The notes below the pieces were generated by a model. It was given only the letters and a program-made list of their open reading frames with translations, did not search any database and was not told where the DNA came from. A stretch of 64,000 bases of DNA from positions 21,103 through 85,102 of the forward strand of contig NZ_CAJZAR010000065.1 of NCBI RefSeq assembly GCF_914484835.1. The letters are read 5' to 3'. This DNA is from Paraburkholderia tropica (GTDB lineage Bacteria > Pseudomonadota > Gammaproteobacteria > Burkholderiales > Burkholderiaceae). Shown piece by piece: positions 46,201 to 53,695 of this stretch (position 1 is its first letter; each line of letters opens with the position of its first letter). Both the position numbers and the translations under genes were made by a program.

Positions 46201-47310
46201 AAGCGCGACGCCGTCGCCGCCCACCACGAGTTCGCCCACTTCGCCATCGGCGACCGGTGCGAGCTTTTCGTCGACGATATGCGCCTGCGTGCCGGCAATC
46301 GCGTGGCCGATTGGAATCGCGTCGCCGTTAGCGAGCGCTTCGTCGCGCGCAATGCGATAGCAGCACGAAAACGTGGTGTTTTCGGTCGGACCGTAGCCGT
46401 TGATGACTTGCAGGCCGGCGTGCGCGTCCATCACCTTGCGCACGTGCAGCGGCGAGAGCACGTCGCCGCCCGTGAGCACTTCCTGAAGCGGCGCGAACGC
46501 GTCGAGCCGGTAATCGGCGAGCGCGTTGAAGAGGCCCGCCGTGAACCATGCGCTGGTCGCGCCGAGCCGCGCGATGTCGGCGGCGATGGCGTCGAGCGAA
46601 GGCTGCACCTCGTTGACGATGGCCGCGCAGCCGCCGTTGAGCAGCGGGCCCCAGATCTCCAGCGTGCTCGCGTCGAAGGCGAGCGGTGCGAGATTCAGGA
46701 AGCGCGTGTCCGGCGTGAGCGCGGTGAACGTCTGGCCTTGCACGAGCCGCAGGATCGCGCGATGCGGCACGATCACGCCTTTCGGCTTGCCGGTCGAGCC
46801 CGACGTATACATGATGTAGGCCGCGTCGTCGCGGCCACTGTCATGCAGCGCTGCCGGTTCGGCGTTTTTCTCCGCCGCCACGAGATCCGCGATATCGATC
46901 AGGATGCCGTAGGATTCGCTGGCGTTGGCGAGCGTGGCGGCGTCGGCGATCACGAGCGCGGGCGCGCAATCGGCCACGATGAAATCGAGCTGCGCGCGCG
47001 GGTAGGCCGGATCGAGCGGCACGTAGACCGCGCCCACGCGCAGGATCGCGAGAATCAGCGCCAGCGTGTCGCGCCCGCGCGGCACCATGATTGCGCAGCG
47101 CTCGCCGGGTGCGAGTCCGCGTTCGAGCAGCGCGGTGGCCAGCCTGGCCGAGCGTTCGCCGAGTTCGGCGTAACGTTCCTCGCCTGTTGCGTCGATGGCG
47201 GCAAGGCGGTCGCCGAACTCCGCGCGTATTGCCTCGAAACGCGCCACGACACCTCGTCCCGTATCCGGGCTGCCTTGAAGGCCGCCGGATAGTGCATCGC
47301 GATGTGACAT
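37228..47310 (-). CDS. hybrid NRPS-PKS synthase, A-T-KS-AT-T-AMT-C-A-T
   Basis: The protein has 3360 residues. Domains: A1 about 25-500 (Asp213; specificity residues read DALFLGGTFK, close to Val/Ile codes); T1 with Ser565; KS with Cys798; AT with Ser1255 and HAFH, a malonyl-CoA signature; T2 with Ser1608; class III aminotransferase with PLP lysine Lys2081; C with an intact HHIICDG (2400-2401); A2 (Asp2915) with DILQLGLIWK, the known glycine code; T3 with Ser3295. No KR, DH, ER or E domain. Long linkers rich in TQ and in Ala/Pro/Val lie at about 1520-1570 and 1650-1790. Start: ATG at 47310 after TTGGGAGACCGGCAA, not the upstream TTG. Predicted unit: a beta-aminated, extended amino acid joined to glycine. 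Confidence 0.95.
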   Translation of the reverse strand: MSHRDALSGGLQGSPDTGRGVVARFEAIRAEFGDRLAAIDATGEERYAELGERSARLATALLERGLAPGERCAIMVPRGRDTLALILAILRVGAVYVPLDPAYPRAQLDFIVADCAPALVIADAATLANASESYGILIDIADLVAAEKNAEPAALHDSGRDDAAYIMYTSGSTGKPKGVIVPHRAILRLVQGQTFTALTPDTRFLNLAPLAFDASTLEIWGPLLNGGCAAIVNEVQPSLDAIAADIARLGATSAWFTAGLFNALADYRLDAFAPLQEVLTGGDVLSPLHVRKVMDAHAGLQVINGYGPTENTTFSCCYRIARDEALANGDAIPIGHAIAGTQAHIVDEKLAPVADGEVGELVVGGDGVALGYLNRPDLSAEKFVDDVFTPGAKLYRTGDLVRRRADGAIDFLGRNDRQIKIAGKRIELDEIEHALRVAPGVADAAVAAFEGRNGKAIAGFVKADAASASAFLDALRTHLKAALPDYMVPTELRVLPDFPLTPNGKINRKALLAELDVPAAPSASKQTQNQTQEHDIADQLAAVFEGLLGKPVERRANFFDLGLRSLDLMRAHAIIARDVTQGLALVDLFRHPNVDALAAHSRATLGATQGGKLEARRAQTSGAIAVIGMAGRFPGARNVAELWANLLAGRDCVTHFDVSELEDSFDDAMRRDPSYVKARPILPDVDRFDAGFFGMLAREAALTDPQQRLFLEIAWEAFEDAGYDPAAIAGAVGVFAGTSMNTYFLKHVLSDRSVIDEFTSQFQIGEYQKLVGAGDFVATRTAYKLGLKGPAISVQTACSTSLTAIVLAVENLRAGRCDMALAGGVSITFPQKRGYFYQEGGMGAADGVCRPFDAHAQGTVFGSGAGVVLLKRLEDALADNDPISAVIRGVGMNNDGSDKVGFTAPSVDAQARAIAIAHAEAGIDPATIGYIEAHGTATPLGDPIEFAGLVQAFRLGGVEGGQFCALGSAKANVGHLDAAAGVTGLIAASLALRDRTLPPLSHFQSPNPGIDAARSPFYFNTTARAWADGPTPRRAGVSSFGVGGTNVHVLLEEAPARERVDASQQNPQTPQTPQLLPISARSAPALERAKANLATYLAKPLAAAHEQVALADVAATLQTGRRAFAHRAVIVADSLEQAQAKLHKGALEAQAPQAAPAVVFMFPGQGAQYPGMGAALYRSEPVYREWIDKGAEALAPHLGLDIRTMLLSDVPEGDDTPHPIRSTIYAQPALFLTEYALAQLWISRGIVPAAMIGHSVGELVAACVAEAIEFEDALRLIAQRGALMQSAEPGAMLVVRLPEADLRATLPEDVDLAAINAPTLSVVAGPFAAIEAFEATLKARDIEHRRLHTSHAFHSRMMSGVVEELAKVADRLTFSPPKIPYVSSVTGQWAASDRPVSGRYWASHCRDVVRFADALATVTAQGKPLLLEIGPGRTLATFATQGLTKDRYQAAIASLPDFAQRERELSVLAEATGRLWLNGVTPDWRALHSADARRVALPTYPFEPERHWVDAPASAASRPTQTQAATETTTQTTTQTTTQTATQAAAIAAPASTNAITDHPQTAMAQTAQIDRKPRLVAELASLLTEMSGEAPDTSDPNVTFWDLGYDSLFMGQVSRQLRRRYDVTISFRQIMSDYPTLPALAQFLDGALPPDPEPVAAPAPVEAVAVAAPVAVAPVATPVAAQVSAAPGVTAVTAVTALPVTGDVQSVIRDQIAAMQSLMTRQLEVLQGVPVVAAQPVATVAPVAAIAAPAPVAASAPIAAPAAAPAAAAHAGPEIKFEENRPTRFTAYKPGATTSAQMTDVQSAFIADLATRYSAKTATSKSRTQSYRAVLADPRTASGFREEWKELVYPIVAQRSKGSKIWDVDGNEYIDLVNGYGQTAFGHTPDFVVDAVNAQMAEGFAIGPQSPLAGEVAQMFADMTGHERVTFCNTGSEAVMAAMRLARTVTGKDKVVCFDGDYHGQFDEVLVKPGSEAGVPRAFPLAPGIPNSSVGNMVVLPYARSESLEWIKANIDDIAAVLIEPVQSRHPNLRPKEFVQQLRDVTAANESALIVDEVVTGFRVHPAGMQGYWGIKGDMATYGKVVGGGLPVGVLAGTAQYMDALDGGQWQFGDASVPEVPPTFFAGTFVRHPVVLAAMKAVLLHLKAAGPALQETLGARMDGLVQRINTHLEKVGIASRAETFSSWFYISFASEDRLGSLFYAYMRFLGVHIMEGFPCFLTTSHSDEDIRKIGDAFVEAIAALQSAGILGGTAQPVDTPAAIPAAATAAPTQAPLTEPQKEIWMSAQQSHEASLAFNESFTLELNGDLNEAAFERAFAATVARHDALRAHFSRVGDTMFADPAARVPLEHIDLSTQADAHAQLAALVDAEAREVFDLTRAPLARAALVRLEANKWAFVFTAHHIICDGWSINIILRDLQALYAADVSGTPAELDDVQSFLAFAKAQDEAGVDKDTRDFWMNLHREGAPQLDLPGDRVRPEVKSFNGASTTRLLNADLLKQLKTAASKQGCSLFAALFGGAQVLFGRLAGRDDVVIAAPMAGQSQAGEALLAGHCVNFLPLRVKFDGAQSFATHMKAVRDHLYDAGDRQNYTYGALVRDLGIKRDFSRLPLTDLQFNLEKVDSQLDMAGVSTRFAPNAKAYSNFDLFLNVIESAQGLRLDCDFNTDVYDESTIQRWLGYYETLLGAIAANADTPVAALPLLGDVEIRHLRDELNASQRDYDLTQTTPALIAAQAHKTPEAVAVADEVASLSYSELDARADQIARGLAASGIAPHGRVAIAMERTAMTVAAMIGVWRAGCAYVPLDMTMPAARLRQILDGAGIAAVLSDEGSRAVLEPGDHRVLELEALLAQHDDKSVALPRVQDADAAYVIFTSGSTGQPKGVEIPHRALSNFLLSMAQEPGFTAQDRIVAVTTFSFDISGLELFLPLVTGGQVFVAGHAEVRTGYELVSRMKAQASTMLQATPSLWRMLLEAGFKAPQGFKILCGGEPLPRDLADALLATGAEVWNLYGPTETTIWSAAARVDANGPVILGAPLANTQLHVLTDDLRLAPEGVTGELWIGGDGLATGYFNRPDLTDAAFRTVAIEGGAPARLYRTGDLAKRLADGSLQHLGRRDQQIKLRGFRIEIEDIEAALRKAPGVAAAAVALHEVNGHPRLVGYVVETQDGKADLGEIAAYVALELPTYMVPTLWMTLAALPQTQNGKLDRKALPVPTADMVAAPARHAHAAHATLKAVPQTAAPVEAESADTHAEALAEAPAASEPAALTPTQAALVSIWSDVLGVQQIGIDQPFFSLGADSLQLFRIVARMNERGLGVDARQLMKNVSIAQLAASLDGAQVEEVAEAAAVARPSILNFKRRNAGGM

Positions 47311-47602
47311 TTGCCGGTCTCCCAATATCTTTGATCGGCCATCGGAAAATCATTGGATCGTCGATTCGTCACCGTTTGCGCGATGCCCCGTTGCACCTCG
47401 GTGAGTTCACGACAGGAAGAAAACCCCGTTACCGCCTGACTTATCCGCGCCCAGCGCCTTTCCCAGCAACCATTTGCGGGCGAGAAATATTCTGTAAGTC
47501 AAATTTAATTTTGCGGGAGGGAACTGTCCGTTCGCCTTCGCACACAGGGGCGCGGCGTGCGCGCCACGCAACAGCGCGCCCATGCCGCCGTTCATGAGGG
47601 GC
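47311..47602. other. leader region before the synthase gene
   Basis: About 290 bases between the acyltransferase stop and the synthase start. AT-rich around 47490-47512 and containing a TTGACT on the minus strand without a good -10. Such a long gap leaves room for a separate promoter for the synthase. No hairpin was seen. Confidence 0.35.
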
Positions 47603-48742
47603 TCACGCGGCGCCCACCTGGCGCGCGGCGGCCTGGCGTTGTGCGGACGCGCGGCGCAGCACCGCGATGGCGGGCCGCTCGACCAGCAGATGGAACACAT
47701 AGGCCACGGCCAGCGCGATGAAAAAGCAGGCGAAGGCCCAGAGAATGCTGACCTGGCGCGTCGAATTGAGCAGCCAGTAGAACAGCGCGATGCAGACCGG
47801 CATATGCACGATGTAGAGCGAATAGCTGAATGCGCCGACCTTTTCGAACATACGCATCGCGAGCGTGCCGCGCGGGCGCGCATGCAGCAGGGCGTCGAGG
47901 CAGGGCGTGAACGCGAGCGCCCAGGGCAGGCACCAGAGAATGCGTCCGTGGCCCATCGACAGACGGTCGCCGATCACGAGCAGGAGCGGCGTCGCGAACA
48001 GCAGCCAGCCGCGCGCGAGCCGCTGGCCGCGCACTTGACGCTCGGCGAGCCACGCGCCGAGATACCACGACGACCAATAGGTCGTGAAGATCAGCACGCC
48101 GTGCCGGTCGAGCAATACGAACGATACGGCGGCGAGCGCCATCAGGGCCATGAGCGTGCGATTGGGGCCGAGCCTTCGGTGCGCGGCAAACAGCAGCGGA
48201 TAGAGCAGATAGAACTGGACTTCGAGGGACAGCGTCCAGAGTGCGGTGTTCGAGCCGTAAGTCGGCGCGGCGATGCCCTGCAAGGCCAGCAGATTCGCGA
48301 CGAAGGTCCACAGGCTGCCGTCGCCGAGCTGGGTGTCGCGTGGGTGGAACTGGAGGCTGAAGTTGTCGAGCGCCCAGGTCAGCAGCAGCGCGCAGAACAG
48401 CACCGGATAGATGCGCACGAAACGCCGCCACAGAAAGTCATGCGCATCGAGCGGGTATTGCGGATTGCGCGCGAGACGCGCCGCATGACTGCGGTGAATG
48501 CAATAGCCGCTGATGACGAAGAAGATCGGCACGCCAATCGGTCCCCATACGAACGGAATCGTCAGGTAGGCGAGTACCGTATCGAGCGAGAACCTGGGGT
48601 GGGGCCCTGACGCGTAGGCGCGTATGCCGATCCATGCAATCAGCCGGCAATGGAATATCGCGACTGCGATCGCGGCGATACCTCGCATCGCCTCGATCAC
48701 GCGCGTTTGATCGGCGTCTTCGCCAGTGATGGCAGGGCTCAT
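47603..48742 (-). CDS. acyltransferase-3 family membrane protein (synthase locus)
   Basis: The protein has 379 residues and about ten helices. The family start is VIEAMRGIAAIAVAIFHCRL, with the conserved histidine, followed by PIFFVISGYCIHRSHAA and LWTLSLEVQFYLLYPLL. The start is the ATG at 48742, preceded by CGCGAGGGGAGGCTAGC, a strong site; the longer frame is not needed. It sits between the phosphopantetheinyl transferase and the synthase in the same direction, so it may modify the product, though the family usually works on sugars. Target unknown. Confidence 0.88.
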   Translation of the reverse strand: MSPAITGEDADQTRVIEAMRGIAAIAVAIFHCRLIAWIGIRAYASGPHPRFSLDTVLAYLTIPFVWGPIGVPIFFVISGYCIHRSHAARLARNPQYPLDAHDFLWRRFVRIYPVLFCALLLTWALDNFSLQFHPRDTQLGDGSLWTFVANLLALQGIAAPTYGSNTALWTLSLEVQFYLLYPLLFAAHRRLGPNRTLMALMALAAVSFVLLDRHGVLIFTTYWSSWYLGAWLAERQVRGQRLARGWLLFATPLLLVIGDRLSMGHGRILWCLPWALAFTPCLDALLHARPRGTLAMRMFEKVGAFSYSLYIVHMPVCIALFYWLLNSTRQVSILWAFACFFIALAVAYVFHLLVERPAIAVLRRASAQRQAAARQVGAA

Positions 48743-48895
48743 TGCTAGCCTCCCCTCGCGTGTACCGCGCGAAGGGGTTCGCGTCATGCCACGCTGCTGA
48801 TCCGGGTGCGGAGATTGAAGCAAGGCGCCGCCGAAGCCTCTGTGCGCCGGCAAACACATTTCAGGCACATGCCGCGCTCGCGCGGCGCAATTTCA

Positions 48896-49621
48896 TCAGG
48901 AATTCATGAACACGAGCGACCAGTCGGCGTGGCGGGCGGCGACGGCACCCGCAGAATCGGGGCGATCCTGCATCCCATTTTGAAGGGTTTGAATGCGCCA
49001 ATGCGCGGCTTCGTGCGCATCGCCGCCGACGCAACACGGCGTGGTGTCGCCGCGCACGGCAAGATCGAATTCGAAATGATCGGGCGGCAGGATGAAGCCC
49101 GTGCCGAGCGCTTTCAAACACGCTTCCTTGCGCGCCCAGGTTTCGAAGAACACGGCTTGCCGCTGCGCCTCGGGCAAGGTGGCGAATTGCGCGCGCTCGC
49201 GCGTGGAGAACACTTCGACCGGCATGCTTTCTTCAACCGGCCTCACGATCTCCACATCGATGCCGACCTCGATACCGTTCGAGACCGCGAGCGCCGCCGT
49301 GTTGTCGCTGTGACTGAGATTGAAGCAGAGCGTCCAGTGCGCGGGCTGACTCGTGCAAAAGGGCTTGCCTTCCGTGCCGTAATCGAGCGAGACCGCGTGC
49401 GGCGCGAGGCCGAGATAGGCACCGAGCAGACGGCGCAGTTCACCGCGTCCGGCTACGAAGCGGCGACGATGCAGATCGAAACGAAATTTGCCGGCGCGTT
49501 CGCGTTCCTGTTCGGACAGCGTTTGCCAATAGCCGTCGATTTCCGCATCGGACACATCGAGATTCCAGCGCCAGATATGAACGTCTTGCGTGGCGGGCGG
49601 CGTGAGCAGGAAGGCGGTCAT
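48896..49621 (-). CDS. Sfp-type 4'-phosphopantetheinyl transferase
   Basis: The protein has 241 residues. The two Sfp signatures are present: EVGIDVEIVRP near residue 115 and FFETWARKEACLKALGTGF near 165-183, with the acidic and lysine residues that bind magnesium and CoA. It attaches the phosphopantetheine arm to carrier domains, here most likely the three carriers of the synthase. The ATG at 49621 was chosen because the Sfp sequence starts there; the frame upstream is Arg/Ser-rich. It is the first gene of the minus-strand synthase direction, 153 bases before the acyltransferase. Confidence 0.92.
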   Translation of the reverse strand: MTAFLLTPPATQDVHIWRWNLDVSDAEIDGYWQTLSEQERERAGKFRFDLHRRRFVAGRGELRRLLGAYLGLAPHAVSLDYGTEGKPFCTSQPAHWTLCFNLSHSDNTAALAVSNGIEVGIDVEIVRPVEESMPVEVFSTRERAQFATLPEAQRQAVFFETWARKEACLKALGTGFILPPDHFEFDLAVRGDTTPCCVGGDAHEAAHWRIQTLQNGMQDRPDSAGAVAARHADWSLVFMNS

Positions 49622-50178
49622 TGAAAGCAGATGTTTCGCTGGCAGTAAGCGGAATGATTGTAAGGCGCGGTTAGATTTCTGCCGACTGGTTTTGCCCCGG
49701 TATTGTTGGCCACCCCACGGAACGGGGACGGATGGCGACTTACGATCGTCCACAGCATAACGCACGTGGCGCTGCGGGGAAAACTCCGCTCCGTGTGTAT
49801 GACTGCCATCGTCGATTCGCTCTGTTCGTGCGAGGGCGATCCGATCTGCGATCTGTATGCGCAAGTTTGCCGCGGCTTGAAGACGCGAATGACGTATGCC
49901 ACCGATGCCACGCGTGGCGCGCGTTCGTCCGTTTGTCTATTCGCCGGCTTTGAATCGGAGGAATCGGTTCTGGAGTATTGACCAGGACCGGGGACTCGCT
50001 CGGCCCGAGAAAACGATTTGACTGATTCCACTATTTGAGTCGTTGAGCGAATCGTAAAGATTATCGTTATTCGTCAGTAGGCCAGTGTCATTCATCGCCC
50101 GCCGGTAAGGCCGCTGGGATGGGCTCTTCTTTGCTCTTCGTGTGAGGGATTTTTCGAAATTTTGACCCGAGGTGTGGG
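49622..50178. other. divergent control region between synthase locus and GT2/FkbH genes
   Basis: About 560 bases. The part near 50020-50090 is lower in G+C than the surrounding genes. No clear hexamer pair, hairpin or repeat could be assigned. Frames crossing it have no supported features. It should contain the promoter of the phosphopantetheinyl transferase side and that of the glycosyltransferase. Confidence 0.4.
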
Positions 50179-51117
50179 ATGCGGCGTGAGTGTGTACCTG
50201 GTTACAACGTGAGTGTGATAATTCCACACTACAACAGCGTCGATTTGCTATGGATGGCGATCGAGTCGATCTCCACCCAGACCGTGGTTCCGTTGGAAAT
50301 CATCGTTGTCGACGACGCGTCGGGCATGGCGTTCGAATTGCCGAGCCATTGCGGCGACGACATCGCCCTGCACCTGATTCGCGAGACCGAGAATCGCGGC
50401 GCCGCGTGGTGCCGCAATCGCGGTATCGAAGCGGCGAACGGCGAACTGATCGCCTTTCTGGACGCCGACGACCGCTGGCTGCCGAACAAACTCGAGCGCT
50501 GTATCGCAGCCTTCGGCGCGAGACCGTCGGACAACGAAACGAAGGTGCTGTTCAGCAATGTCGTGCTGACTGATGGAAGCCATCGCATGCTGGGCAATCC
50601 CGCTCCGTACGACGGCCAGTCCATGCTCGATTTCATTTTGCTGGAGCGCGGCTATATTCAGACGTCTTCGATCATGATGTGGCGGCATCAGTATCCGCTC
50701 ATCAGTTTCGACGCCACCTTGCGCCGCCATCAGGATTGGGATTTCGCGATCAATGCCGAGATGGCGGGCTGTGCGTTTATTTATCTGCACGATGCGCTGG
50801 TCGAATATTCATTGCGCGGCCGCGCCGACAAGATTTCGCGCGCGCCCAGTTCCGAACCCAGCATGGTTTTTCTCGGGAAATACAACAAGCTGATGACGAA
50901 ATGGCATGTCTCGTCGTTTGTCTTCGACGTGCTGATCTACAAGAATATGAATCTGATTTTGCGACTCGATTTCGTCGGACGAATCATGTCGGGTGAAATT
51001 GCAATTCCGGGCAAGGGTAGGGTGCCGTTGTTCGCGCGGCTCGTGATCGGCCGTGGCGGCGTGAATCTGCTCAAGCAGCTGCGCAGAAGAATTCAAATCA
51101 GAAATTACCCTGTTTGA
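50179..51117 (+). CDS. GT2-family glycosyltransferase (FkbH neighbourhood)
   Basis: This 312-residue GT-A enzyme begins NVSVIIPHYNSVDLLWMAIES, has EIIVVDDASG near residue 40, the metal site in IAFLDADDRW near 95 and DATLRRHQDWDFAINAEM near 175. There is no membrane helix apart from a short C-terminal hydrophobic patch. Such enzymes add one sugar to a lipid or protein acceptor. The start follows CCGAGGTGTGGG. The next gene, FkbH-like, follows after about 220 bases. Whether the sugar goes to the synthase product, to the polysaccharide or to LPS cannot be told. Confidence 0.88.
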   Translation: MRRECVPGYNVSVIIPHYNSVDLLWMAIESISTQTVVPLEIIVVDDASGMAFELPSHCGDDIALHLIRETENRGAAWCRNRGIEAANGELIAFLDADDRWLPNKLERCIAAFGARPSDNETKVLFSNVVLTDGSHRMLGNPAPYDGQSMLDFILLERGYIQTSSIMMWRHQYPLISFDATLRRHQDWDFAINAEMAGCAFIYLHDALVEYSLRGRADKISRAPSSEPSMVFLGKYNKLMTKWHVSSFVFDVLIYKNMNLILRLDFVGRIMSGEIAIPGKGRVPLFARLVIGRGGVNLLKQLRRRIQIRNYPV

Positions 51118-51340
51118 TCGATTTGTCCCCCGCGCATCGGGCGCTCGGGCGGGACGGGCTTGTGTCTGTCGGCGCACAGATACCCCGTTGCCGCTCTGCT
51201 CTAATCGCTGAGCACACACGGATAGCGTTCGGACGACGAGTGCCGCATGCAGCACTCCTCCGCAAAAACAGACGCGCGGCTTTTGTCGCGACCGGTGTGA
51301 CTGCGCGTGCTGCGTAACGCTTCGAATCGAGGGGGTCTGA

Positions 51341-53212
51341 ATGCGCCAATTGTTCCGCGATGTCTTTTACTCCTCCTTCGCCGATCGACAGGTGAAATTG
51401 CCGCTTGCGCCGACGTCGCTCGCGATCGATTCGCGCAAGCTCAATATCTTGCTGCTGGGTACGTGCGGCGTCGAAACGCTCGCCAAGCGCAGCGCGAATA
51501 TCGGGCACACCATGCGGCATATTCTGATGGGATCGGAGCGTCACGCGTCCGTGCCGGAACCGGCGCCGACCGACGACGTGGCCGTCGTGAATCTGACGCT
51601 AAGGCATATTCTCAGCGAGGCTGCGAACACGCCCGAGCCCGCCGTCGACATGTTGTTCGCACGGCTCCAGTCCGACGACGACGCGCGCGCGCTGCTCGAC
51701 AGCGCCGGTGCGTTCATCGCGCTGAAGGTCGGGCAGATCGCCGCGAAGATCACCACGGTGCCGATTCTGTTCATGTCGTTCTTCGAGCCGAGTTTCAATT
51801 ACCTCGGCGATCTGATCGATCAATCGGCGATGACGTCTCCGGCTTATCTGGTTCGCGAACTCAATCGTCTGTTGTTCGATGCGGTGCGCAAAACCGGCAA
51901 CGGCTACTTTCTTGAAGTCAACGAGATTCTGAATTTCGTCGGCCGCCGACATTTGCAGGACGACGTGCTGCTGAGCAGTTCGCACGCTTCGTTCATCAAC
52001 GACTGGGATTTCAAGCTCGACGCCAGCCGTTTGAACGCGCCGAAAGCGCTCACCAATCTGGTCACGTATGAGGTGGCCTCGCGCGAATATACGCTCGCGC
52101 TGCTGGCGCGCGTGGAGGCGATCGTCAAGATCGCTGCGCAGCGCAATCCGGTGAAGCTGATCATCGTCGATCTGGACGATACGCTGTGGCGCGGCGTGGC
52201 GGCGGAAGGCGAGGGGCTGAGTCACGCGCAGCGTATCGAAGGCTGGCCGATCGGTCTCGTGGAAGCGCTGCTGTATTACAAGCGGCGCGGCGGCCTGCTC
52301 GCGATTTGCAGCAAGAACGATGCGGCGCCCACCATCGAGCGCTTCAATGCGATCTGGCGTGGCGCGATTGCGCTCGACGATTTCGCGAGCGTGCGTATCA
52401 ACTGGCAGCCGAAGTCGCAGAATATTCGCGAGATCATGAAGGAAGTGAATCTGCTGCCCGGCAACTGCGTGTTTATCGACGACAACGACCGCGAATTGTC
52501 CGAAGTGAAAGCGGCGATTCCCGAGATTCGCTGCCTCGGCGGCAATCACTACGATTGGCGGCGCATTATTTTGCGGTCGGCGGAAACGCAGGTGCCGGTC
52601 GTGACCGAGGAGTCGGCGCGGCGCACGGAACTCGTGCGCGCGATTTCACAGCGCGAGGCCAGTGTCGATGTCGAAAGCGGCGCGTCGCGCGAGGAATGGC
52701 TCGCTTCGTTGCAGCTTCGGCAGTCGCTCTTTCTGATCAAGACGCCGAAATCGAAATACTTCGAACGCGCTTTCGAGTTGATCAACAAGACGAATCAGTT
52801 CAATACCACGGGCAAGCGCTGGGAGAAGTCGGAGTTCGAGAAGTTCATCAGCAAGGGCGGCTATTGCATCGTTTCGTCGTTGCGCGACAAGCTGATCGAC
52901 AACGGCATCATCTCCGTGTGTTTGATCAAGTGCGAAAGCATCGTGCAGGTGGTGCTGTCGTGCCGCGTGTTTGGTCTGGGCGCGGAGCTGGTGGTCGGCG
53001 CGGTGGCCACGCGTCTCGCGCTCAAGTCGCAGCCGCAGATACACGCGGAACTGGTGGACACGGGCAAGAACGCGACGTGTCATGACTACTTCGAGCGCAT
53101 CGGCTTCTCGCAGACGAAGACCGGCCTCTATGCCAGCGCGGCGAACGCATTGCCTGCGTATATCCAGATCGAGAATCTGGGCGCGTCCGACTTTCCGCCG
53201 GTGCAGATTTAG
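51341..53212 (+). CDS. FkbH-like HAD-IIIC protein
   Basis: The protein has 623 residues. Residues 30-240 resemble the N-terminal SGNH-like domain of FkbH proteins (LNILLLGTCGVE near 33). The HAD core has IVDLDDTLWRG with Asp277 and Asp279, then AICSKND and VFIDDNDRE. A C-terminal GNAT-like domain (about 470-600) completes the usual three-part layout. FkbH enzymes dephosphorylate and load a 1,3-bisphosphoglycerate-derived glyceryl unit onto an acyl carrier protein. No discrete carrier or FkbG methyltransferase lies beside it; the nearest carriers are in the synthase. The start follows CGAGGGGGTCTGA. Confidence 0.88.
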   Translation: MRQLFRDVFYSSFADRQVKLPLAPTSLAIDSRKLNILLLGTCGVETLAKRSANIGHTMRHILMGSERHASVPEPAPTDDVAVVNLTLRHILSEAANTPEPAVDMLFARLQSDDDARALLDSAGAFIALKVGQIAAKITTVPILFMSFFEPSFNYLGDLIDQSAMTSPAYLVRELNRLLFDAVRKTGNGYFLEVNEILNFVGRRHLQDDVLLSSSHASFINDWDFKLDASRLNAPKALTNLVTYEVASREYTLALLARVEAIVKIAAQRNPVKLIIVDLDDTLWRGVAAEGEGLSHAQRIEGWPIGLVEALLYYKRRGGLLAICSKNDAAPTIERFNAIWRGAIALDDFASVRINWQPKSQNIREIMKEVNLLPGNCVFIDDNDRELSEVKAAIPEIRCLGGNHYDWRRIILRSAETQVPVVTEESARRTELVRAISQREASVDVESGASREEWLASLQLRQSLFLIKTPKSKYFERAFELINKTNQFNTTGKRWEKSEFEKFISKGGYCIVSSLRDKLIDNGIISVCLIKCESIVQVVLSCRVFGLGAELVVGAVATRLALKSQPQIHAELVDTGKNATCHDYFERIGFSQTKTGLYASAANALPAYIQIENLGASDFPPVQI

Positions 53213-53695
53213 GCTGGCGCGGCAGGTCCTTCATCTGGCGCGAGCGGATCGCGGCTGCACCCACGGGACATAGAACAACAAGACGTGGGTCACGCGCATG
53301 CTCGCGGCTATTCAAGCCGCTACAGCGGGCAGATTCAGCACACGTGTACGCGTGTTGCCTCGCATTCCATTTTCCGGCCATTCATTCCTTGCTCATCGCC
53401 AGATGCCGAGCGGTGCCTGCGCGCCTGACGAATACCTGTCGTCTGGCGAGGCGATGAATTTAATCCTTTCAAATTGCCATTTTCATTCGTTGCTTTTTTA
53501 TTTGCTTTACCCGACTTTTACCTGAATGTGCGCTTACGAACAGAAAGCATGTGTGTGGCCGGTGTTTAATAACACTATGGTAAATGCGGGAAATTCCGGG
53601 TAAGCAGCGGAAGGCGGGTGTTCGTCAGCGCACATCTGACGGGTAGGGGCGATTGTAGCCTGAAGGCAAATCTTCCCCTTCCCGTGAGGTCTGCC
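53213..53695. other. AT-rich intergenic region before the cupin-like pair
   Basis: About 480 bases. The part at 53455-53530 is strongly AT-rich, in contrast to the window as a whole. No confident gene, hairpin or promoter was recognised. It may mark a junction of transferred DNA, because the start of the next gene is AT-rich too. Confidence 0.45.

Noticed and set aside
36421..47292. Very long plus-strand open frames opposite the synthase (36421-40767, 40807-44124, 44167-47292)
   Set aside because: They are Arg/His/Glu-rich, have no family features and lie exactly opposite well-formed NRPS-PKS domains; this is normal for GC-rich antisense frames.
51341..53212. Full FkbG-K methoxymalonyl-ACP cassette
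   Set aside because: Only the FkbH-like gene is present; no FkbG, FkbI, FkbJ or FkbK homolog lies nearby.
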